A stretch of 64,000 bases of DNA from Diplodia intermedia (lineage: Eukaryota > Ascomycota > Dothideomycetes > Botryosphaeriales > Botryosphaeriaceae): NCBI GenBank assembly GCA_021495925.1, contig JAKEKT010000093.1:62001-126000 (forward strand), given 5' to 3'. The position numbers were made by a program, and so were the translations under genes. Under the pieces are notes generated by a model. It searched no databases. It saw nothing but the letters and a program-made list of their open reading frames with translations, and was not told the DNA's origin. Positions 11,472-23,738 of this stretch are shown here, in pieces. Position 1 is the first letter of the stretch; every line of letters begins with the position of its first letter.

Positions 11472-14400
11472 TCACTCCGCCAGCACGCACCACCACCACT
11501 CGCCCAACCTCCAACCTCTCGGCTTCTCCCCATCTACGACTCCAAGCCTCATCTCCTCCAACGCTCCAACTCGCACCAACCAAGTTATGCAGAGCTCAAT
11601 CTCCCACTCATCCATCGCATCCTTCAACGCCCTCCTGATGCCTTCCACGCCAATGCCAGGCCTGCCGAACACGACATGCACGACTGCCGTCAAAACCCTG
11701 TGCCACCACTCCCAGATCGTGTTCCCGAACAGGTCGGCCCACAGCGGCACGAACCCGTCATGCTCGCCGCCATCTGCCGGCAAGGGTGGCGGCGGCAGAT
11801 GGTCGAGGTCTTGCGTCTTCAGCAGCGGGTTGCCAGGGACGTACCCGTCCGTGGGCACGACTTCCAACGCCCACGTGAGACGGTCGCGGGGCATCTGCAC
11901 CGTCTTGTAGTGACCCTCGGTGAAGCCCCATTTGGTGAGGCGGGGGAAAGGCTTGCCGATGGTGTGGTCGACCGGCGGGAGGACGGGGTTGATCTTGACG
12001 TAGCCGCTTTGCGCGAGGTTGATGATCGTGAGGACTTCGCCGTCCTTGGCGGCGTTTGATATGATGTAGGCAGGCGCCCCGCCGGCGAAGGCGGCATCAA
12101 GGGCTTTCTTGTATTGCATGGCATCGATAAGCTGTGTGGGGGGAAGCTGTCGCTCGAAAGCCTTGGGGAAAGTCCGGTCGATGCCATAGTTGCGGCCAGG
12201 CCTGGTGCGGCCCTTCTGTTCGTCTCGGAAGTACTTGGTTGAGACGAGTTCGGAAGTGGCCTTGTTAAGGATCTTCTCGTCGAATGTCTTGAGTTTTGTG
12301 CCGAAAGTCTCCGTATCAAACTGCTCTTCAGGCGTCACAATGACGGCGCGAATCCAAGTCTTTGCACGTTCGAGCGCCTTTTGTTCAAATTGACTTGGAG
12401 TAGACTTTTCCTTCGGCTTCGGACGAGCAGTAATGGGAAGGAAAAAGGAGTACTGCTGAGTGAGTTCTTTGCGCCTCGTGGAAAGACAGCCTTCATTGAA
12501 CAACGATTCTTTCGGCGGACCGTTCCATTCGTTGACCTCTTGGATAAGGAAACCGTCCTCCAACTCTTTGCGACTTGTCGGAAGGTCAGCGTGGGGATCT
12601 GCCTGACTGTGTGGTGGCTTGATGCTGATGTTCTGCATGGTCCACTTGACAATACTGTCCCAGTCGTAGTCGTCAATGTTGTCGTAGTTGATAGGTTGGA
12701 TGTCTCCACACTCGTATGCCAACAGGTATGCCTGTTGGAATTCGTCGAACAGAGTCTCGACTACTTCTGCACAGCGGGTCTTGAGCCAGACCCAGCGATT
12801 TCGGAACGAGGTGAGATCCCAACGTTCGTGCGTCCTGAAGATCTTCCTGACCTGGTCCCAGCTGGTGTAGCCTTCAATGCCACCTAGGAGGGATTGAACG
12901 ACCACCATGGCATAAAGCAACTTTTTGGTGTCTGCAGTCGAGATGATGCAGAGCGGATCTTGGGTGGGAGCGCGAGCCAGGTGCGACTTCGATCGCCTGG
13001 GTCCCTTCTGTCGGCGACGCGGTTCACGGCCGTCCAGTGTCTCCAGGGCCGTCGTCCGCCTGCGGCGTTTAGCAGCCCTCGTACCAGCTCCACCAGTCCT
13101 CCTGCGGCGTTTTCCAGCCTCTATGATGAACCCGTCGGGAGCATCACTCTCATCCGTCTCGTCAAACGAAGGCGGCTCGTAAGGAGTAAATCTCTGACTA
13201 TACATGTCATCCCATTTCAAACCCGCCCTTGTCCACTCGTTATCAGGCTCTTCCTGATCACCGTAGAAGTTGTGGTTGATGAAGTGTGGCTGCCTTACGA
13301 CCAGACCAAGGTCTTCGTTCTTTTTCAGGTACTGGTCTTCCCAGTGGTTGACAACAATGAGCTCTCTTTCGAATTTGCTGAGGTTGGCATTTCCACGTCG
13401 ATTGTGATCACGCTCCTTGCCTTTCATCTTGATCGAGTCTTTCATCTCCACCAGTGACCTTGGCAGGGAATCTTCAAATTCCTGCTGGTGTTGAGCATGG
13501 GGCTGCACCCACAATGCCAGTCGCGCATCGCGGACTACATGGTACTCGGTGGAGAAAGTCCCAGTGTGTTGATAGAAGAGAATGTCAGGATCAGTCAGGG
13601 TAGTGATGTCCTGAATGTTCCACGTGGGATCATAGGTGTCGGGACCAGTATTTTTGAAGCTCCACTCCGATGGACGGGGCTTTTCAATGCGGAAAGAAGA
13701 AATGGAAGCCGCGCTGTACGAATCAACGGATGCAACCGAGCCCCTGCGGCTTTGGGACGGGCTTAGGTTGACCTGGAATGTAGGATGCCGGCCAGGAGTC
13801 TCTGTAGCGTCAGTAGACGAGCCGGCCGATGTACGTCTTCTCCTCTTCTTCCTAGATGGCGTGGCTGGAACGGGTGTCCCTGAGCGCGAGCTGAAAGGTG
13901 TGCCAAACATACTGCTGTCCTCAGAGTCTGACGCAAGTGCGCTATCGTGGGTTGGACGATGGAAAATGAAGTTATCGACTTGGAAAGTGCCACTCAATTC
14001 ACTGAATGAGCGGGTCCTGGTCGGAGTGTCCGGCTCAGAAAGGTCTTCATCATCATCAGAATCAAAAGGCCTGAGATATCTTGGCTGAAATGGGTTCCAG
14101 GGATCATCATCCGGATCAGCTGCCGGCCGTGGAAGACCTGCAAGACGCTTCCGTCCAGTGCGGCCGGTGAGAACTGGTCGAGGCGCTCCTCCTCTGCCAC
14201 GCCCCCCGCGTCCACGGCCAGGCCTTGTAAGACGAGGAAGTCCCTTGGCCTCACGTTCAAGCCTTCGTAACCTCTCTTCTTCCCGCTTTCTCTGGTTCTC
14301 AGCTGTACGCAATTCCATATCCCGCATCCAGGGGGGCAGGTTCGAGCGTTCCACGCGGACCGACGTGTCCTTCTCGTACTTGTCACCGTACCAGGAGTTT

Positions 14401-17400
14401 CCAATCTCCTCCTCGTACTCCTGCATCTGAGGCGGAGTGTATACACGGGGCCAAGCCGCAATGACTTTCTTTTGAGTATCCACCACTAGTGGATCCGATT
14501 GAGCAATACTTGGCAAAGTGAGGATGTGTCTGGTTGTCATGACCCCGTTCTTGTTCTTGAAGGAGTATGCAAACCGGCGCACTTTACAAGACTCGATGGC
14601 GTTCTTTATCGTTCTTTTGATGGTGTCGCGGTCAACTTGTCTTTCCGCACCGTACTCTTTGTTCCATGTCCCGACGAAAGGCCTGTGGATCTCGAAATCA
14701 CCAGGGAAAACACCACCGCACTTCTCGATGATGCTGACAAGGAGTTTAGTACGGTTGAAGTTCAGAATGCCTCCACCGCTCAACTTGACACCTTGCTTCT
14801 TTCCCCCTGCCCATTTGCCTTTCTGGCGTTTGGCAGGTACATTAGTAGGCGGGTCCTCTTCAAGGGCAGGCATCTGTTCTTTCTGAATTGCGTTTGAAGA
14901 CGTATCAGCTGAAGAAGGATGGGGAGATGATGGTCCTGCTGGAGGAGCAACTGATGGAGATCCTATCAATGGTTCATCGACTTGAGGCGTCTGGTTTGGA
15001 GTAGGGCTAGTTTCCGGGGGTAGATGCGAATCATCATGATCTTCATCCTGGACTGGTGGGGCGTCTTGCATCGTGTCGTCTGCTGATGCCACTGGTTCTC
15101 CTTCAGCTGCCACCTCTGCCGTCTGATCGGCAGCAGACGATTGCTCACTGTTGTCAGCAACGGTCGGTTTGGTAGGACTGTGCCCATTTTGCGCAGCCTC
15201 TTCCAACTCGGATACCGCATCATGCTTTCGAGAAGCCGGGGAGACGCGCACAATCGGCCCCAACTCGTCTTCTGTTTCACTCCCTTGTTCATCTGGAATA
15301 TCGATTGGGCTTTGGTCAGCCCCCCCAACAGAGTGCTGCGAGCTCACGGTCAGATCTGTCGATAGCACAGGCCGCGCGGGGGGTGAAGCCTGGTATGAAT
15401 CCTGCCTCGTAGGTGAGGTACTAGGGTGCACAGTCAAGGCCGAGGTAGTATCTGGGGTTTTACTTGAAGGTTGCTTCTTCGAAGGGGTGAAAGTACCCCA
15501 GAATGGACCTCGACCCTTGTCTGGTTTAGTTATTGCACCCAGAACTCCAGACGGTAAGTGTCGAAACGCCTGGCCGTAAGGACTCTGGTAAGAAGATGTG
15601 CTAGATACATTGGCTGGACGAAGTTGGTCATAAAGTCCGCTATGCCGACTCAACCCCTGTTGACCAGGAACCCTTGTTGCTGCGGGGGCCAACACAGGCA
15701 ACGAACTGGGAACACTGTTGTTCCTGGCAGCACTGCTTGCGGAAGCTGTAGGTCGTGAGTCACCAAGGGAAGTCGATACACCGGTTGGCGGTATGGTCGT
15801 ACCAGCATCATCTGTCGTTGAATACGGCTGCTGATGGCCATTGAGAGCTGGGGCTTGGCCAAACGGGCTCGCCCGCATGGTTGCAAAGGACATGTTCGAA
15901 CCAGAGCTATGGGGATGGACTTGGTCTCTCTGGCTTGGAGCTGGGACACTCAAACCTGTGTGCTGGGCTGCCGCCAACATCGATCCGTTGGAAGGTGTGG
16001 CTTCGGTCGTCAAGTCCCTCGTGGGAGGTCGTGCTGAAGGTACGGGAGTTGATGTGACACTTCTGCTATGTTCTTGTGCAGCCGCAATGAAAGGGTTGAA
16101 AGGTTGAGGGGCAGGAGCGTAAAGAGTCGGATAACTCTGCTGGTACTCTGCCGCCATAGCAACGAAAGGGTTGAATGCATCAGGTGCTTGCACGGATGGT
16201 TTTGGCTGACTTGTGTTGTTTTCAACGGTTTCATCTGTAAACCTAGCTTCTGTTGTTGACTGGTCACGGAGTGTCTGGTCCTTCAGCTTCTGGCTCTGTT
16301 CCGAAGGTTGCGGGGTCTTGGCTGCCACAGCAGAGGCTAAAGCAACGGAATCTTCACGAAGCGGAGCGCCTGCAGAAGGTGATGCAAGGTAGGTAGACAG
16401 GAACTGCTGTGTCGTCCCGCCGTTAGCAGCCGAGCCAGCGGCAGTATCTCCAGCTTTCTTCTTAGCCGACTTTCGAGGCTTTGGAGGCGCGTTAGGATCC
16501 TTTCGTGCTCTCCCACGCTTTTTAGGGATGGTAACAGGTGTCTCGGCCGATATTGGAGTCAAAGGTGTGGGGTTCGTGAAGGAAGCTACAGGCGACATAG
16601 GATGTGCATGTGAGGCCGCGTGCGAAGGAGTTGATAGTGACTTCGAAGAAGGTACTTCATCGAGCATATGAAAGATCGGAGGACCCCCCAAAATACTTGG
16701 AGCTTGTTCTGAACCCCTGTTATCGGTAGGTTGGAGCACTCTGGGGGCTGGATCCGACAGAAGCTGTTTCTGGTGAATTGCCGCTTGATCTCTCGCCTCT
16801 TGAAGACGAGCATCGGATCGTAATTTGGCACCCGCGACTTTAGCAGTGAACTCAGGCGTGGCGACATCAAGACCCTTCAGTACATCCAGGACAATGACAA
16901 GGACCTTAGCCTTCTTCGGTCGGCCCTTGATTGCTGGATCCCGTGGCTTCTTGCCCCAAGCAGGGTTGACATAAACGCCAGGCTCCCTTTCCTCAACTTG
17001 TGCTTCTGGCTGCTCTATTGGTTTGCTCAACTTTTTGCGCCTGTAAGGTCTTTTGGCTGGTGTGGTCTCGGATTGTGCGGCTATGCCGAGGTTATCCGTA
17101 CTCCCATCCATCAGTTCGGGGAAGGGTACTGGAGCATCCTCCATGCTTATGTCATTGTCGGCCTTCTCAGTCTGATCAGGGGTGGGAGGGACTTCATGAC
17201 TGAGTAAAGACTTCTTCCTTCTGCCAGGGCCAGGTCCATTGGTTGATCGTCGCGTATACTTTCTCTTCGGCTTATCAGCGCCCGCCGCTGACCTCTTGCG
17301 AGACGAAGCTGGCGGATAATCATCATCCGAATCAACCGAAGCCTCGCGTTGGGGACGGACATAACCCCCGGTGATGAAGGGTGGCATGTAGCCACGGCTC

Positions 17401-19366
17401 GGAAGGGGCTTGAGGTCTGTCATGACAGCCTTAACAGATTCCCTCAGAGTGGCCATGCCGCTGCGGCCTTCAAAGGCTGATTCGTGGATTTGTGGGAATC
17501 CCCATTCATCAATTTCCCCGTACTCGCGGTGAACGGCCTCTCGGACATTCTTCTGAAGTTTGGCTCGAGGCTTCTTGCCGGGATTCATGTTCACAGGCTG
17601 CGTAATGACAACTTCCCAGGCAGCCTCTCCGGCATCGACAGCAATCTGGAAATTGCCATATGACCGGTAGACGTAATGAAGGTATTTATCGCTTTGGCCC
17701 GTGTCTCGGATGATAGCGAAGTGACGCAAGTGAGGCGGTTGAGAGATATGCCAGATATCGGAGATGCGGCCGAGAATCGCATCTATAGGGCGACGATAGA
17801 AGGTCCCCAGGCCCTGATCGCGGATGTTTGCAGTTGTAGCACCGGTATGACCTGTGGTCCTGATGATGTCCCAGAGCAGGTTGATAACCGGGCGGTCAGG
17901 ATCCCACTGCGGGGGAAGCCTCTTGATCTCCTGAACATCACTTTCCTGTTGGACCAACGCCTGGCTTGCTCCGGCTTCCTCTGTCTCCTCTTCTGGATCA
18001 AGATCGCCCTCGGCATCCTCGTCCGCCCCAGCCTCCGTTTCCCTCTTGTATTTCTTTGCTTCCTTCATACTCATGGTCACGAAGATCATCCTATCCCGCT
18101 GCGTAGGTTCCCGAACCATCTTGATGCAGCGGTACCATTTTTGGCTTGCAGCGTATCCTTTGATCTGAGCCTTCACCTTCTTGACGAGGCCCAAACCTTC
18201 CAAGCGTCTCATGGACCTCCACAGGGACTTCATCTCCCAAGTCTTGGTCGTGATGCCGAGTTTCCTCTTGCAGTCTTCGATGGTTACGATCGTACAATCC
18301 TGAAGGATATCCATGAGAATGTCGAAGAACTTGTCGTACAGAAGCAAGCCGTCTTGGAAGATAACAGCCTTGATTTCGTCCGGAGTAGAGCGAGCGTGGA
18401 TAGGAGGCAACGCAGCCTTCTTATCCCTTTGCGTCTTCGCATACCTCTTGAGGGTGCACAGGCTAGTACGCGTGCCTTTTGCGAGGACGTGTACTTTGGT
18501 GATGTAGCCATGTTTCGCCAGATTATCCGTTCGCTTCGGCACTGAGCGCTTGTCTTGGCCGCTGATGCGGGTGATCTCTGGCTGTACGACGCCCTTCTCG
18601 CCATGGGCAGCGATGATGGACAGGATAATGAACTCGTGACGGGGTATCCTTTTCGCATCCACGCCGTGTCCGGTCATGGCCATCCACATACGCTCCTCGC
18701 TCACGAAGAGCTTGGGAGTAGCATCGTTGGCAGCCGAGGCCGACGCCGCGTCACCCTTCTCTTCGCCAGCTTTGGCAGCCTCGGTCGCCGGGTTGGATCT
18801 TTCCTGGTCCTCAAGGGCCTCGAAGTCTGCAAGTGATGGGATCTGCTCGCTCTGGCCTCCGTTCAGACAAATGTCTGGATGGGCCGTCAGCCATATCCAG
18901 ACCCTCTCTTGCAGCCGACGGTCAGCGTGCTGCGTCGACCCTGCGTCACGAGCCGGGCGGCCGTCGGGACGAACATCACTATCCTGATTGGCATAAAATC
19001 TGTCAATGAGGTCCTTGAAGTCGGAAGTGCTTGCGCCTGTTCAACGGGGACCAGTTAGCCGATGACAGCAAAGTGGAGCGGCGGAAACGCAGAAGCGCCG
19101 CATGGAAGCCACGGGAGTCGAACGTGCGACCAGGCGCGAGACGCAACAAAAGGCCAATGCAGTGCCGGAAGGTCAAGAAAGAGGAAATTTCCTCAAAAGG
19201 GTAGCCCGCCGAAGAGTGAGGCCGTGATTCGTCGCAGGGCAAGACCTTGCAGAAATCTTCGCTCTCCGCTCTGCGACGCCGCCAGACAGTTGCGCATACC
19301 TTGCTCGCCACGGAGGGCTATTTCCTCGAGCAAAAACTCGACGAGATCGTCGAAGCCTTTCGCCAT
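11472..19366 (-). CDS. TFC3: TFIIIC B-block binding subunit (TFC3/sfc3)
   Basis: Two exons, 19300..19366 and 11472..19036, with a 263-bp intron, encode 2543 residues. The first exon encodes the typical N-terminus (FDDLVEFLLEEIALRGEQ) that continues in frame after the intron into STSDFKDLIDRFY and WLTAHPDICLNG. Residues about 155-205 form the B-block winged helix (HEFIILSIIAAHGEKGVVQP, ending with HGYITKV). More winged-helix segments follow, then basic AT-hook-like patches (KRGRARKDP, RRKKLSK), a long serine/proline-rich disordered region, and a conserved C-terminal block ending in RGWRLGEWWW. TFC3 is the largest subunit of the tau-B module and recognises the B box of tRNA genes, bringing TFIIIB and RNA polymerase III. 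Longer than the yeast protein because of disordered insertions. The long first intron carries a B-box-like sequence (19114-19124). Confidence 0.95.
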
Positions 19367-19988
19367 TTTCCGCCACCCTCCGCCGTCTCCTCCTGGTGTG
19401 AAGCTGTGGGTGCGGGTTAGGTCATGTAGGTGAGGGCGCGGTTCGAACTTGTGACTGTGGCGGGCGGTGATAACGGGTGCAAGCCTCGCCAAGCGAGCGG
19501 GCAAAACTCGAGAAGCGATATGGTCCGTGCGGCGGGGTACGTCAGGGTCCGCCAAATTTCCGGAGATGGGTGGCAGCCGCCGGTTGCGATTCTGTTTGGC
19601 CCGATGGGTGCATGCGGCGTTCCGACCGGCAGATGCGGAGGTTGAAAGATCTGGAGGTTTGTTTATGTTTGTGTTTGTGTAGCGAGGCGGCGCGGTAGTA
19701 GGTCGTTGTGGCAGATGACGGGCCGCGGCAATCAAGCAGCGGCGGCGAGAGGAAGGCACGTTCAGCCGGGCAGCTGTCGCTTGAGGCAGGTCACTGGCCC
19801 CTGTATGCGGCCTGTGTCACGCGCATGTGAGGCGGAAGGTGATTGAGCGGCCAATTCATGGGAACGACTACTTTTTGGTATCTATGGAAGCAAGAATCTA
19901 GACAGGTTCGCAACCGAGCTACACTCCGAACGCCCCGCATACACGATGCTGTTTCCCGACCCGTAAGAGCAAAAGGAGCTGCAAGCTA
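19367..19988. other. intergenic, TFC3 promoter
   Basis: GC-rich upstream region of TFC3 and 3' flank of the DUF4602-like gene. No TATA-like element or additional gene seen. Confidence 0.4.
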
Positions 19989-20950
19989 TCAAGCGCCCTT
20001 CTTTGCTGCCATCATAGCCCTGTATCTTTCAATGATATTCTTGCGCTCCTGGCCCAATTCCTCTCTCCTCCTCAAACTACCCGCCGCATTCGGGATATCC
20101 GCAACCTGGACCTTCGCTCCATTCTTGACCTTGAACTTTTCCGTCGGTATTGCTTTGAAAGTCGGCGGTGCCTGGGCGACATCGTGCAAGCCCTTTGGTT
20201 CCTCTCTCTTCTGTTTAAGCACAGCCCAAGGGTCATCCTCGACATCGCCCTTGCGTTTGCCCTTTTTCTTCCCGCCTCCTTGTGTCGGTATCGGGGCTGT
20301 CTTGTCCTCCCACATGGCCTCCTTCTCGTCATCTTCGATTTCAGCCAGGTCTCGCTCCTCTTGCTCCCGCTCCTTGATTTTTTCCTCTTCTTCGCGCCAG
20401 TCGCTGATCATCTTCTGGATCCTCCTCTCCGTCTTCGTCTGCCGTTCCTTGACCCCATCAATTTTCTTGCCCTTGCGAGCCAGGCCCGAGACGGGGAGAG
20501 CCTGGTCCACACGCGCTGCAAAATCGGACATGCGCTCTCCCGGTTGGATCTTGGGGGTTTCCGGCGCGGGCTTGGGAACCTCTGGCTTTGGGGCCGCCTT
20601 ATCATCACCGCTGGCCTTGCGCTTCTTGCCACGAGGCTTGTCGCCGGTGTCGAGTCCCTTGACGCCCTTTCCCGTTTGCGAAAATTGCATCAACCGCGCG
20701 AAAGCTTTGGGTGTGTCGTCGGCGCCATAGCCCTCTATCCGCTTAGTCTTCTTCTTGTCCTTGCGCTGTTTCGTCTTCGAAGCGAAGTTCTCGCTCAGGG
20801 TTGCGGATTCTCGAACGGACAGCGGCTTTGCACGCGCAGTGGGTGGCAAGTCGAAACTACGGAGGAATGTCAGCCGACGAAGCCGAGCATCAGAGGCGAC
20901 CAGGCATACTCATCGTCTTCTCTGGCTTTGCGCTTGTGTTTGTGGGGCAT
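19989..20950 (-). CDS. Fyv7/DUF4602-like basic protein
   Basis: Two exons, 20910..20950 and 19989..20856, with a 53-bp intron (donor GTATGC, acceptor CGTAG), encode 302 residues. The 41-nt first exon encodes MPHKHKRKAREDD and splices in frame to FDLPPTARAKPL; without it the long frame has no ATG at its start. The protein is lysine-rich throughout, with KRKASGDD and KKKGKRKGD patches. The C-terminal block (NAAGSLRRREELGQ, ERKNIIERYRAMM) resembles the C-terminal motif of the DUF4602 family (human C1orf131, yeast Fyv7), nucleolar factors of the small-subunit processome. A nucleolar role in 18S rRNA processing is therefore likely but rests on motif memory. It lies head-to-tail downstream of nothing related; TFC3 follows on the same strand. 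Confidence 0.75.
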
Positions 20951-22016
20951 GGCTACGGCGAGTCGCTGGTGTCGCGGTATTTTCTTGTCGAGAGGATCGG
21001 CTTTGCGAAACGTTCGGCGGCGGCCAGGCACCCAGGGTGGCGCGCACTTTTCGCTCGGCTGGATCTCCGCCGATTCCAACCTTGCACAACCACCCATCCC
21101 AGCGCAGACGCGCACGTTTCCTGCCCGGCAGTGCGACGGCTGACTCTGTGTGCAAATCTCCAAATGACCATCCATCCTGCAGTCTCTGTAGTGTCCACCG
21201 CTATTTGCTGCCCGCATGAGCGCGCCGTCTCACGGCTGTTCAGGAAGCCTGCGTCGCCAGCAGACCAAGGGCCTGCGCAGGGACCACAGGCGGAGAGCGC
21301 TCGTGGGTGGTGGGCATCACAACGACCAACGAGATGCCGTGGAATCGAACCGTGGGCTTAACAAGCCTTCGCCTTGCGCATAGCTTCCCGCGCATGGCGT
21401 TCCCGCCATAGGTGGCCCTCCTATCGGCCAGACATGAATGACGAACGACGCACGTTGCGGCCCCGCTCTCCACGCAGCCAGCCAGCTGATCTCCTGCCGT
21501 GAACTGTCACTTCTGACCTCTATAGGGGGTCATCTCGCCGATGGTCTCGCCGACATCAACGAGCATTTATAGGAAGGGCAGCCACCGCGGCTTTCACCCA
21601 CATGCAAGAACTTGCCTCAACAACTCTGCATGCGTGCTTGTCCCTATTTACAGCATCCGCTAGCCACCCACTCCTTGCACTAGCGACGCAGGCCGATATT
21701 CCTCGAGGCTGAGCAGACCTATCGTGCGGTACGCCAGAGCGCTCTCGGTCAGCCACGGCGCCAGACAGCGCCCTTCTGCTACATCGAGTTGCGGCTAAAG
21801 TGACATCGTGCGGTGGGCTGAATCCGTATTCGGGGGATTTAAGCAACGGTATGGACTTCATCGCGGTCGACTGCTCCTGCGCAAAGCCTGCGCAAAGTCT
21901 GCTCTAGAGCGTCCATTGACTTGTACAGTAACCGACTCGGCATCCCGAAATCGCGCTCGGACGGTCGGGAGACAGCCGGGAAGCCGCACAACGTCACCTG
22001 TGGAGCTCTGGCCACG
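20951..22016. other. intergenic between divergent genes
   Basis: About 1.07 kb shared upstream region of the DUF4602-like gene and AIM6. It contains several hairpins and an exact B-box sequence at 21341-21351 (see separate entry). No protein gene is supported. Confidence 0.45.
21313..21537 (-). ncRNA. possible structured RNA or TFIIIC site
   Basis: The minus strand contains GGTTCGATTCC (21341-21351), an exact match to the tRNA B-box consensus. Around it are a 6-bp hairpin closed by a GGAA tetraloop (21394-21409), a 5-bp hairpin with a 3-nt loop (21355-21367), a 6-bp pair 21313-21318/21333-21338, and a 7-bp long-range pair 21330-21336/21531-21537. The T-stem flanking the B box does not pair, so it is not a normal tRNA, and no T-run terminator follows. 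It may be a pol III RNA, an extra-TFIIIC site, or chance in GC-rich DNA. Confidence 0.25.
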
Positions 22017-23517
22017 ATGCTCCCCTCGTCTTCAACGCCGAGATCCATCCGCAACGGCACTGAGCGCTTCGATCGCATCATCCGAGAGGAGGTAGCAGCT
22101 GATCCTGCATGGGATTCCAAGAGCCCAGCTCTCGACTCTGTGCTTGACCCGAGCTTCGGCGAGGACTATGACAAGCAGCAACAACCCTTTTGGCAAAAAG
22201 CGCTCATGGCTTTGCGGGAACGGCGGAAGAGGGTTGCCGCGACTGATGGTGTGGTCGAGTACGAAGACCCATCGAGCAATGAAATGGTGGACGAAGCCCA
22301 CGCCCACATGAAGTCGTCGGTTTCCAGGGCCGCTGGCACGCTCGGCTTTCTCATTCTCGTCATGCTTGGCGCCATCCTATGCTTCTTGTAAGTTCTTGCC
22401 GCCCTTGCTGACCATAACGTCTGCTAAGCCTGTCAGTGGCTCCATCCACATCCTGAACATGCTTGTCAACCTCGGCCCTGTTTTCTATCAAGATGAAGCA
22501 TACGATGTTCGGTCACGCCTGAATGAGCCTGGATATGGCAGTGATGTCACGCGCGACATCAAGCCCCTGCCATGCCACAGCCACAATGATTACTGGCGGC
22601 GCATCCCTCTGTTTGAAGCCATTAGCTACGGTTGTGTTGGCGTCGAAGCCGATGTGTGGTTGTTTCCAGGTCCATCCCACGAGCCAGAGCTCTATGTCGG
22701 CCATAACACCGCATCTCTCACCCCAAGGCGTACCTTTCGTAGTCTCTACGTCGATCCTATCACCGAGCTCCTAGACCGCACCAACTCCCCCGCCACCCTT
22801 GCTGTATCTCATGCAGCCCCGCCTGTGCGACCAAACGGTATCTGGGATGTCGACCCATCCCAGACCCTCGTCCTTCTCGTGGATTTCAAGAACGACGGCA
22901 AGAGCATTTGGCCCATCCTGCAACAACACCTCGAACCTCTTCGATCGCGAGGCTATCTTACTCATTGGAATGGCAAGAACACTGTGGAGGGTCCGGTTAC
23001 TGTTGTGGCTACTGGGAATGCTCCGTTCGATCTTCTCGTCTCGAACTCAACGTACCGCGACATCTTCTTTGACGCGCCGCTAGACGAACTGTTCGAAGAG
23101 TCTGAGCCTATTCCCAAGCTTGCCTCATCACAGTTCAAACTCTCTTCTTTGGACACCGCTTTCTCCAGTCAAGAAAGCACGCAGCCTTCCTCGGGCCTGA
23201 CTTTGGACCGTTTCAACAGTACCAACTCATACTACGCTTCCGTGTCGTTCCCTAAATCCGTCGGCCGCGCTCACTGGCTCAATGGTGAGCCTACTGCCCA
23301 TCAGCTACACCTGGTTCGTGGCCAGATTCGAGGTGCGAAGAAGAGGGGCCTGAAGCCCCGGTACTGGGGTACACCGAATTGGCCAATAGGTATTCGCAAC
23401 AGGATGTGGGAGGTGTTGGTAGAGGAGGGGGTCGGCTTTCTGAATGTCGACGACTTGCGGGCTGCGGCGGCTTGGGATTGGGAAAAGAGAAGGCATATGG
23501 CGTGGTTCTGGCTATGA
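22017..23517 (+). CDS. AIM6: AIM6-type PLC-like phosphodiesterase
   Basis: Two exons, 22017..22387 and 22437..23517, with a 49-bp intron (donor GTAAGT, acceptor CTGTCAG), encode 483 residues. The ATG at 22017 is in the context GCCACGATGC. A hydrophobic segment (GFLILVMLGAILCF, about residues 110-130) spans the splice site and probably anchors the protein. The lumenal part then shows CHSHNDYWRRIPLFEA and GVEADVW, the His-Asn-Asp and Glu-Asp pairs of the PLC-like/glycerophosphodiesterase TIM barrel, with LLVDFKNDGKSIW further on. Yeast AIM6 (altered inheritance of mitochondria) has this fold; enzymatic activity has not been shown to my knowledge. The conserved acidic and histidine residues suggest a metal-dependent hydrolase. 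Convergent with ureD, whose stop is 221 bp away. Confidence 0.9.
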
Positions 23518-23738
23518 TGTGACGACTTGTTTTCCCTTGTCCGCTATTTCCCTCTGCTCGATACCATTGCATTCGGTAAAGTCTTTTTATTAGAATTAAG
23601 AAGCATCCAAAGTCCTACCTTATAGATGACCTCGATGGAGCAGGGTGTGAATTGCTACATCTCTCAACGCTCAAATGCTGCGCTATACAGGGTATATTTT
23701 GAAGCACATGACACAAGTTGTGTCAGTCGCTGTCCACT

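Noticed and set aside
21330..21440. tRNA gene around the exact B box
   Set aside because: Only two base pairs form in the T-stem, no acceptor partner lies at tRNA distance, and no T-run follows.
22366..22436. Independent start for the second AIM6 frame at 22366
   Set aside because: The segment before 22437 is the intron; splicing 22387 to 22437 restores one continuous protein.
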